A DNA stretch of 29,555 nt, taken from positions 1 to 29,555 of the forward strand of contig CAZJJK010000029.1 of the NCBI GenBank assembly GCA_964546285.1. The letters are read 5' to 3'. How positions within the stretch are numbered: position 1 is the first letter of the stretch; each line of letters starts with the position of its first letter. The position numbers were made by a program, and so were the translations under genes. Positions 24,339 through 29,555 of this stretch are shown here, one piece after another. The DNA is from CAZJJK01 sp964546285 (GTDB lineage: Bacteria; Spirochaetota; Spirochaetia; Treponematales; Breznakiellaceae). The notes beneath the pieces were generated by a model. It was not told the origin of the DNA and made no database searches. It worked only from the letters and a program-made list of their open reading frames with translations.

Positions 24339-24425
24339 TGGTCCGCCAAGGCTTTCGCGGCGGGTTTGATGCTGGCTCCAGACTTACCAGCTATTCCTGT
24401 GAGGCACATAAAAAATACGTTCTTC

Positions 24426-24453
24426 TAGCGCTGGACGCATCCGTCTAGCGCTA
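24426..24453 (-). terminator. Probable terminator after the histidine kinase gene
   Basis: TAGCGCTGGACG (24426-24437) pairs with CGTCTAGCGCTA (24442-24453) over 12 bp including one G-T pair, loop CATC. On the minus strand it starts 2 bases after the kinase stop and is followed, about 10 bases on, by ATTTTTTAT. The converging gene at 24057-24338 ends upstream and might share the structure. Confidence 0.55.
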
Positions 24454-24454
24454 C

Positions 24455-25654
24455 TTACAAACGGGCGGGTAAACTTATCGTTATGAGGGTACCCTTGCCT
24501 GGTTCGGATTCCACTTCTATATCGCCTTCATGCGCTTCAATAACGTTTTTTACGATAAGCAAACCCAACCCTGTGCCGCCCTTCATCGAATTAGAATAAA
24601 ATGGTTCAAAAATCCGAGATCTAACCTCATCGGTCATTCCTTCTCCATCGTCCTTAACCTGGAAAATAATCCGATCCTCAATTTTCTTCGCGGAGATTAG
24701 CAAGCGGCCGCCCTTTGACATAGCGTTACGCGCATTCTCGGCAAGATTCAACAACACGCGCGATAGTCTATCGGTATCAGCCATAAAGGGCTCGGTCGTT
24801 TCATTCTCTAAAACAAAATCTATACCATAGCGCTGCATCCGATCGCCCAAGACCTCCATAAGCCGAGCGAATAAGGGTTCCACGGTTGTGGCGCTTAAGG
24901 CTAATCGTATCTCACCGCGAGAATAATCCAAGAATTCTTGTGCCAAACGTTCCATTCGAGCTATTTCGCCGCGAAGTCTTCTCAGATCGGAAGACACGGC
25001 AACCGAATCCTCCACATGAAGAGACATAAGATCGGTAACGGCTTTCATGACCGCCAAAGGGTTTCTGATATCATGAAGGATCAAGGAGGAAAATTTTCCT
25101 ATAGCCGATAAACGCTCAGCCTTTAAAAGCTCTTCCTGGGCGGCTTTCAGATCGGCGTAGGCGGCTTCTAACTTGCAATTACGCTCCCGTAAATCCGCCA
25201 GAAAAGTCTCGTTTGAGCTACGTAACATGAGCGAGATTGACATCATAACCGACAACGAAATAGAAGCGTTGGATCGAATCAATCTCTGAAAGTCTTCTCT
25301 AAGGATGGAAAGGGCAACCGTCTTTTCCCGCGCTACCAAAGTAGCGCTTCTTGGCAGTTCATCAATTAAAGCCATTTCGCCAAAAAAATGACCAGTCCCA
25401 TGAACGGCCAAGAGGCTTTGCGCTTGTAGATTATACGCTTTCCAAACCTCTACCTTCCCTTCCATAACGATGTAGAATTTATCCGCTATGGCCCCTTCCA
25501 TAAAGACAACTTCACCGGCCTCAAAGCGTTCCTCAAAACAGAGCGCGGCAATTTCATCAAATTCCGAAGCGCAGAGGTCTTTGAAAAAATACACCCGTCG
25601 CAAAAAAGCGCTATAAGCCGAAGCTTGGCTATCGTTTTTATTAGGATCACTCAT
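24455..25654 (-). CDS. Soluble histidine kinase with cyclic-nucleotide-binding domain
   Basis: The 399-residue protein has an N-terminal cNMP-binding (Crp-like) domain at about residues 20-135 with phosphate cassette FGEMALIDELPRSATLVA (91-108, Arg102), a helical linker (145-185), a HisKA domain with His194 in ILHDIRNPL, and a HATPase domain with N-box LLNLAENARNAM (Asn307), DDGEGM near 335-340 and GGTGLGLLIVKN near 359-370. No membrane segment is present, so a cytoplasmic ligand, probably a cyclic nucleotide, is the expected signal. No response regulator gene is adjacent, so the target is unknown. The ribosome-binding site is weak: GGAGG lies 13 bases before the ATG. Confidence 0.9.
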   Translation of the reverse strand: MSDPNKNDSQASAYSAFLRRVYFFKDLCASEFDEIAALCFEERFEAGEVVFMEGAIADKFYIVMEGKVEVWKAYNLQAQSLLAVHGTGHFFGEMALIDELPRSATLVAREKTVALSILREDFQRLIRSNASISLSVMMSISLMLRSSNETFLADLRERNCKLEAAYADLKAAQEELLKAERLSAIGKFSSLILHDIRNPLAVMKAVTDLMSLHVEDSVAVSSDLRRLRGEIARMERLAQEFLDYSRGEIRLALSATTVEPLFARLMEVLGDRMQRYGIDFVLENETTEPFMADTDRLSRVLLNLAENARNAMSKGGRLLISAKKIEDRIIFQVKDDGEGMTDEVRSRIFEPFYSNSMKGGTGLGLLIVKNVIEAHEGDIEVESEPGKGTLITISLPARL

Positions 25655-25705
25655 AGACTCGCGTCATCCTCCGCCGCTGGAAGTTTCCTCAAACAGCGCT
25701 CGCTT

Positions 25706-25724
25706 CCGCGAGAAGCTCTCGCGG
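25706..25724. other. 8-bp GC-rich hairpin in the kinase 5' leader
   Basis: CCGCGAGA (25706-25713), loop AGC and TCTCGCGG (25717-25724) form a perfect stem about 50 bases upstream of the kinase ATG. No T-run follows on either strand, so an RNA regulatory or stability role is possible but unproven. Confidence 0.4.
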
Positions 25725-25785
25725 TTTGATTGCTAAAAAGCTTATCCGCATACAATACAAGCAGTAACAAAAAAACTCGTTTCCA

Positions 25786-25820
25786 TTAATAAAACAGGCC
25801 GCCAATATGGCGGCCGTTTT
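25786..25820 (-). terminator. Intrinsic terminator of the flaA operon
   Basis: GGCCGCC (25797-25803), loop AATAT and GGCGGCC (25809-25815) form a perfect 7-bp GC stem. On the minus strand it is followed by TGTTTTATTAA, about 40 bases after the second flaA stop. The plus strand reads GTTTTAT after the stem, so it could act both ways. Confidence 0.85.
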
Positions 25821-25853
25821 ATACAATACAATAGCTAAAGGCCGCGCTATATT

Positions 25854-26570
25854 TTACCAAACACCGTCATTCATATCATCGGGATCACGGCTTTCTTCAG
25901 CGAACAGGTCAGTTACGGCTCTCATATCGTCAAAATAGATATAATAGCTACCATACGCCTCAATCGGGTCGCAGTATACGCGCAAGCCGAGAACCTTGAG
26001 CCCCATATGAGTATTGTAATGGTAGTCGCGTTGGACAATACCGTTCTTGCCATCAGGGCTCTGAGGCGGAATAGCCACAGTCAGCTTTTTCCAACCTTGG
26101 AAATTGAGTTTTCCCATATAGAGTTCAAAATCACGGCCAAAGAAATCCTGAAGAACCAGATAGATAGAATGATTATAATTGCGCCCGACAACCCATACCG
26201 ATACGGTCTTGGTTATACCCTCAATCGGAATGGGGCGAATAGGATAAATATAGAAACTGGAATACCCGCGCCGAAGATAATCAATCCTGGTGCCAAGCAC
26301 ATAGCGGTCAGGTACGTCCTCTTCTCCTTCTAAAACCTCTTTTGCCGAAGGACCGCCCTCAAAAAGCCTAGTGGTGGTGTAGCCTTCGTCAGAAGACATA
26401 TCAGAAAGCCAGAAACCAGCGTTCTCAAAGCGCTCCACGGAAACTTCCCGCAATTTTTGCTGAGCCGCGTCTATTCCAATCATTTCTGGATCTGGGGTGC
26501 CGACCTCCTCCTGAGCAAAGGCGAAAGCGGCGACGACGACCAATACGGCGGCAATCAACGCACGTTTCAT
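25854..26570 (-). CDS. flaA: FlaA-family periplasmic flagellar sheath protein (second copy)
   Basis: FlaA proteins coat the flagellin core of spirochaete periplasmic flagella. The 238-residue precursor has a signal peptide (MKRALIAAVLVVVAAFAFA, cleavage likely before QEE). It shares with the preceding gene the family core: a VWVVGRNYNHSIYLVLQDFFGRDFELYMG stretch near residues 125-155 followed by LNFQGWKKLTVAIP, and a late YYIYFDDMRAVTDLF. The gene starts 9 bases after the first flaA stop, with AAGGAGA as ribosome-binding site. The residues before the core differ strongly from the first copy, so this is an old paralogue. Confidence 0.9.
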   Translation of the reverse strand: MKRALIAAVLVVVAAFAFAQEEVGTPDPEMIGIDAAQQKLREVSVERFENAGFWLSDMSSDEGYTTTRLFEGGPSAKEVLEGEEDVPDRYVLGTRIDYLRRGYSSFYIYPIRPIPIEGITKTVSVWVVGRNYNHSIYLVLQDFFGRDFELYMGKLNFQGWKKLTVAIPPQSPDGKNGIVQRDYHYNTHMGLKVLGLRVYCDPIEAYGSYYIYFDDMRAVTDLFAEESRDPDDMNDGVW

Positions 26571-26579
26571 GTTATCTCC

Positions 26580-27326
26580 TTATTTGCCGGAACCCGCGTT
26601 CCACAATTCTTGGACGCGCTCGGGATCGGCGAGTTCGTCGCCGTCGAATATGGTTTCAAAAGTATCTGTCAATATCTTTACATGATCAAAATACACTTGA
26701 AAATCATCCACTCTTTCCATCGGCCTGGTCCATATACGGAATTTAACTAAACTAAGAGTCTGCAGGCGCGGCAGAGTTGGCTTGGATTGGGGTATGCTCT
26801 CCGGAATATTGATACGCAGATTTTTCCAGCCCTCAAAGGTTAGATCGCCAAGCGGCAACATATGGACTACGCCCTTGAAGTCTCGTAAATACGCCTCAAG
26901 GTAATAATTGAAATTCGACCCCCACACCCACATATCCAACATGCGCGCGCGGCCGGGGATAAGAATTTCCGCGGGCGGATCATCCTTGGTTCCATCTTCC
27001 ATAAAGGGGACAATATCTATCCAGTTATACCCTTTACGATCAAAGCGGCCCCAAACCCCAAGGCTCAACAGCTCTTTTTCTTCGCGATTGGAGCCGAACA
27101 ATGATGACGGCCAGACGGGAACGCTAGTTACCTTAGGGAAACTCTCGTCATCGGTTTTGGTCGCGAAATTACTGCCAAACGCCTTCCAGACGTACCCGGA
27201 ATCACCATCGAAGCTTTCAAGAACGCGTGATTCCAGATTTACGGTCTTTTCATCCGCTTGAAGAGAAAAAACCGCAAAAAAAGCACAAAGCGCCATCATT
27301 GCCGCTTTATGGCTGCCGTATTTCAT
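26580..27326 (-). CDS. flaA: FlaA-family periplasmic flagellar sheath protein (first copy)
   Basis: This 248-residue protein has a signal peptide (residues 1-25, hydrophobic AAMMALCAFFAVFSLQA, cleavage likely before DEK). The FlaA core includes MLDMWVWGSNFNYYLEAYLRDFKGVV, LGDLTFEGWKNLRINIP and FQVYFDHVKILTDTF. It is secreted to the periplasm to sheath the flagellar filament. It is the first gene of a two-gene flaA operon with a perfect-consensus promoter and AAAGGAG site, suggesting very high expression. In T. pallidum a flaA-like pair of this kind also neighbours fba, to my recollection. Confidence 0.92.
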   Translation of the reverse strand: MKYGSHKAAMMALCAFFAVFSLQADEKTVNLESRVLESFDGDSGYVWKAFGSNFATKTDDESFPKVTSVPVWPSSLFGSNREEKELLSLGVWGRFDRKGYNWIDIVPFMEDGTKDDPPAEILIPGRARMLDMWVWGSNFNYYLEAYLRDFKGVVHMLPLGDLTFEGWKNLRINIPESIPQSKPTLPRLQTLSLVKFRIWTRPMERVDDFQVYFDHVKILTDTFETIFDGDELADPERVQELWNAGSGK

Positions 27327-27364
27327 CCCAAACTCCTTTTGCCGAACCTTACGGAATGGATTCG

Positions 27365-27393
27365 ATTATATTTCCTTGCCCTACCTTTGTCAA
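27365..27393 (-). promoter_or_regulatory. Perfect-consensus sigma-70 promoter of the flaA operon
   Basis: On the minus strand TTGACA (27393-27388), a 17-base spacer and TATAAT (27370-27365) match the sigma-70 consensus exactly at all twelve core bases. The leader to the flaA ATG is about 30 bases and includes AAGGAG. This agrees with the known use of sigma-70-type promoters for flaA in treponemes, while filament-core genes use sigma-28. Confidence 0.92.
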
Positions 27394-27442
27394 ACGATCA
27401 TAAAGAATTATCGTCATCTATCGCGGCGGCGTTCAGTTAAAG

Positions 27443-28348
27443 TCACTCACTTTCCCAAATTTGAGCCGATTCGCGTAATCCAAGCCGCGCGAAAGCCGGT
27501 CCTTGGTGGACTTTAGACGGAACGACCGCCGAAACGCCAGAGCGAGCGGCGAAATATGCTAGTTCAGCGAAAGCCCAAGGCGAATCGTCAAACTCAAGAA
27601 TAGCGGCGTCAGGCAAAATATCCGGATCAGCCCACGAAAAAAGCACAAAGGGAATATCAAAACTTATTGTCTGCGCCAGGGAAGCGGTGCCGGCTCCATA
27701 AACGACACCCAAGACTGAGCGTTCAACCCTATCATCGATTTTCGCGTATACAACATTCCCGTCAAAACCGCCGGCGGCCAAGCCTTTCGCGAACGAATCA
27801 TCATAATAACTCTCAGCGTCGGTTCGGTAAAACGCCAATTTTTTCTCCATATCAGCGGAAAGATCAAGTCTTTCTAGATACAGGGCTAGCGCGAGGGCGG
27901 CACGATGAAAATCCGTCTCGCGATCAGCGCTTAGATAGATAAGCCCATTCTCCTCGCTATAATATTCGCTTGAATCGTTAAGTATAACGACCGGAACGTT
28001 CAGCTCGCTTTTATAAACAAGGGCGGCTTCCTCATAGCGCCTGGGGAACACAACGGCGATAGGTAGCCGAGCCGCCGCGGCGACACGGGAAACCACTGTC
28101 CGTGTTTCGTAGGGGCTGTCAAGAACGATAAATAAAACCGGTCTAAGCAAACGGAAACGAAGCATCCACATTTCCGAAACAGCCCGGCCTTGACCATAAA
28201 CGGCGACAGCCCCGGCGTCCACCACTATGATTAGGGGGCGCTTCAGCGCATAAACGCCGATGACTAAGGCGATTAAAACGATAAGCAAGGCGACGATTAT
28301 GAAACGTCTTGAACCAAATAAAGCGCTGATGGAACGTAGCTTCATCAT
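27443..28348 (-). CDS. Membrane-anchored protein of unknown function next to flaA
   Basis: I do not recognise a family. The 301-residue protein has a basic N-terminus and one strong hydrophobic helix at about residues 17-35 (IIVALLIVLIALVIGVYAL), so it is an anchored or secreted envelope protein. The rest alternates beta strands and helices (PLIIVVDAGAV, RPVLFIVLD, LPIAVVF, VPVVILNDSS, GNVVYAKID, IPFVLFSW, AAILEFDDSPWAFAELAYFAA), a layout that suggests a periplasmic-binding-protein-like fold. It has no lipobox. It is divergent from fba and upstream of flaA, and no clear terminator separates it from the flaA promoter. Only a weak ribosome-binding site precedes the ATG. Confidence 0.75.
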   Translation of the reverse strand: MMKLRSISALFGSRRFIIVALLIVLIALVIGVYALKRPLIIVVDAGAVAVYGQGRAVSEMWMLRFRLLRPVLFIVLDSPYETRTVVSRVAAAARLPIAVVFPRRYEEAALVYKSELNVPVVILNDSSEYYSEENGLIYLSADRETDFHRAALALALYLERLDLSADMEKKLAFYRTDAESYYDDSFAKGLAAGGFDGNVVYAKIDDRVERSVLGVVYGAGTASLAQTISFDIPFVLFSWADPDILPDAAILEFDDSPWAFAELAYFAARSGVSAVVPSKVHQGPAFARLGLRESAQIWESE

Positions 28349-28379
28349 ATATGACGATACCCGGCCCTTCGCTTATTAG

Positions 28380-28401
28380 CAAGGCCGCTCCTTGACCAAG
28401 G
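28380..28401. promoter_or_regulatory. CAAGG/CCTTG inverted repeats over the fba -35 element
   Basis: CAAGG (28380-28384), CCTTG (28390-28394) and CAAGG (28397-28401) alternate in orientation within 22 bp. They overlap the fba -35 box and sit between fba and the divergent gene ending at 28348. An operator for a dyad-binding regulator is possible; short length makes chance a real alternative. Confidence 0.3.
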
Positions 28402-28420
28402 TATCAGCGGCGCATAAAAT
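28392..28420 (+). promoter_or_regulatory. Sigma-70-type promoter of fba
   Basis: TTGACC (28392-28397), a 17-base spacer and TAAAAT (28415-28420) lie 36 bases before the fba ATG. AGGAGG (28446-28451) follows with five-base spacing to the start. Confidence 0.85.
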
Positions 28421-28456
28421 CGACCATGATCCTGTCAGTTTTTTTAGGAGGAATTA

Positions 28457-29455
28457 ATGACTAGCTATACCGAATTGGGACTGGTAAATACCAAAGAGAT
28501 GTTTAAAAAGGCTATGGCCGGCGGGTACGCCATACCAGCGTATAACTTTAACAACATGGAACAACTTCAGGCGATTATCCAAGCCTGCGTGGAAACCAAA
28601 TCACCGGTTATTCTTCAGGTATCAGCTGGCGCTCGCAAGTACGCGAATTCAACTATTTTGCGTAACATGGCGAGAGGAGCGGTTGAATACGCTCACGAAC
28701 TTGGCTACGACATTCCTATCGTATTACATCTAGACCATGGCGATAGCTTTGAACTATGCAAGGATTGTATAGAAAGCGGCTTTTCTTCCGTTATGATAGA
28801 TGGCTCCCATCTAGCCTATGACGATAACGTCGCGCTCACCAAAAAAGTGTGTGAATACGCTCACTCCCGCAAGGATTACGTTACCGTGGAAGGAGAACTA
28901 GGCGTTCTCGCCGGCGTTGAGGACGATGTGTCGTCGGAACATAGCCATTATACCCAGCCCGAAGAAGTTGAGGATTTTGTTAAAAAAACCAATGTCGATT
29001 CTTTGGCGATATCCATAGGCACCAGCCACGGCAGAACTAAATTCAAGCCGGAGCAATGCACAAAGGACGCTAATGGCATCCTTATTCCGCCTCCCCTTCG
29101 TTTTGACATCCTTGAGGCGATAGAAAAACGAATCCCCGGTTTTCCAATCGTACTGCATGGCTCCTCATCCGTTCCTATTGAATATGTTAAAATGATAGAA
29201 CAAAACGGCGGCCAACTTAAGGATTCAGTCGGCATACCAGAGGATCAGTTGCGCCAAGCGGCCAAGAGCGCCGTATGCAAAATAAATATCGATTCAGACG
29301 GACGTTTAGCCATGACAGCCTTAATCCGAAAAGTATTAACCGAAAAGAAAGAAGAATTCGATCCCCGCAAGTATTTGGGACCGGCACGCGATGAGTTGAA
29401 AAAGCTCTATTCGCATAAGAACTTGAATGTTCTCGGTTCAGCGGGACAAGCGTAA
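28457..29455 (+). CDS. fba: Class II fructose-1,6-bisphosphate aldolase
   Basis: This zinc-dependent enzyme reversibly splits fructose-1,6-bisphosphate into glyceraldehyde-3-phosphate and dihydroxyacetone phosphate in glycolysis and gluconeogenesis. The 332-residue protein has HLDHGDS at residues 91-97 (catalytic Asp93, zinc ligand His94), EGELG at 145-149, GTSHG at 188-192 (His191), LHGSSS at 233-238 (His234) and NIDSD at 277-281. All catalytic residues are intact and the length fits the longer class II form. It is a single-gene unit on the plus strand with its own promoter and terminator. Spirochaetes depend on glycolysis, so strong expression is expected. Confidence 0.97.
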   Translation: MTSYTELGLVNTKEMFKKAMAGGYAIPAYNFNNMEQLQAIIQACVETKSPVILQVSAGARKYANSTILRNMARGAVEYAHELGYDIPIVLHLDHGDSFELCKDCIESGFSSVMIDGSHLAYDDNVALTKKVCEYAHSRKDYVTVEGELGVLAGVEDDVSSEHSHYTQPEEVEDFVKKTNVDSLAISIGTSHGRTKFKPEQCTKDANGILIPPPLRFDILEAIEKRIPGFPIVLHGSSSVPIEYVKMIEQNGGQLKDSVGIPEDQLRQAAKSAVCKINIDSDGRLAMTALIRKVLTEKKEEFDPRKYLGPARDELKKLYSHKNLNVLGSAGQA

Positions 29456-29465
29456 AAAGCGACTA

Positions 29466-29505
29466 AGGCTCCGGCGGGCTAGGCGCTCGCCGGAATATTT
29501 TTATA
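29466..29505 (+). terminator. Intrinsic terminator of fba
   Basis: TCCGGCGGGC (29470-29479), loop TAGGC and GCTCGCCGGA (29485-29494) form a 10-bp stem with one G-T pair, followed by ATATTTTTATACGTTTTT. It begins about 12 bases after the fba stop. Confidence 0.9.
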
Positions 29506-29524
29506 CGTTTTTAGCCTATTGAGG

Positions 29525-29555
29525 TTCTTGCAAAAGTCGCTTACTTTCGCAAGAA
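29525..29555. repeat. Imperfect 13-bp palindrome at the window edge
   Basis: TTCTTGCAAAAGT (29525-29537), loop CGCTT (29538-29542) and ACTTTCGCAAGAA (29543-29555) pair at 12 of 13 positions. It may extend past the window end. Its inner half (AAAAGT, 5-nt loop, ACTTT) resembles the palindrome at 44-72. Confidence 0.65.

Noticed and set aside
24343..24363. CCGCC/GGCGG hairpin as terminator of the 93-residue gene
   Set aside because: Stem is only 5 bp with an 11-nt loop and is followed by GTTTGAT, without a T-run.
1..29555. dif site, CRISPR array, tRNA or rRNA genes, insertion sequences
   Set aside because: No 28-bp dif-like dyad, no regularly spaced repeats, no cloverleaf or rRNA landmarks, and no transposase or terminal inverted repeats with target duplications were seen by eye.

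Overview
The window reads as chromosomal DNA of a spirochaete, most likely a Treponema or close relative. Three things point there. The gene order from mraZ to fliJ on one strand is the order I recall from Treponema pallidum and its relatives. There are two adjacent FlaA-type periplasmic flagellar sheath proteins. A class II fructose-bisphosphate aldolase sits beside the sheath genes. Base composition looks moderate (roughly half G+C by eye), which would suit a free-living or gut treponeme better than an AT-rich oral species; the exact species is not determined. No rRNA, tRNA, CRISPR array, insertion sequence or phage gene was recognised.

Layout. (1) 1-409: AT-rich tail beyond the flagellar operon, with a perfect 12-bp palindrome and only a doubtful small ORF. 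(2) 410-7340, minus strand: flagellar rod, MS-ring, switch and export operon flgB-flgC-fliE-fliF-fliG-fliH-fliI-fliJ. (3) 7433-10309, minus: xerC-hslV-hslU. (4) 10293-15241, minus: xerD, a membrane-anchored TPR protein, dprA and topA. (5) 15248-23902, minus: a reduced division and cell wall (dcw) cluster mraZ-rsmH-ftsL-murF-mraY-ftsW-ftsQ-ftsA-ftsZ, lacking ftsI, murE, murD, murG and murC. (6) 24057-24338, plus: a small unknown gene divergent from mraZ. (7) 24455-25654, minus: an orphan soluble histidine kinase with a cyclic-nucleotide-binding domain. (8) 25854-27326, minus: two flaA genes behind a perfect-consensus sigma-70 promoter. (9) 27443-28348, minus: a membrane-anchored protein of unknown function. 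(10) 28457-29455, plus: fba, with clear promoter and terminator; a second imperfect palindrome closes the window.

How it works together. From the mraZ promoter near 23975-23947 to the end of fliJ at 410, about 23.5 kb and 22 genes run in one direction, mostly joined by ATGA, TAATG or TGATG overlaps. The largest gap is 92 bp, between hslU and flgB, where a sigma-28-like motif may start the flagellar part separately. MraZ-type operator repeats lie just downstream of the mraZ promoter. The arrangement places septation, envelope precursor synthesis, DNA topology and chromosome resolution, proteolysis and assembly of the cell-anchored periplasmic flagellar motor on one potential transcriptional axis.

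The least ordinary points are G8 tracts acting as the apparent ribosome-binding sites of rsmH and ftsZ, a probable CTG start for ftsA, a duplicated short motif in the FtsZ C-terminal linker, the MraZ boxes, and the unknown genes at 13521, 24057 and 27443. No wholly new system is evident; this is mainly conserved core spirochaete biology with some unusual local regulation.
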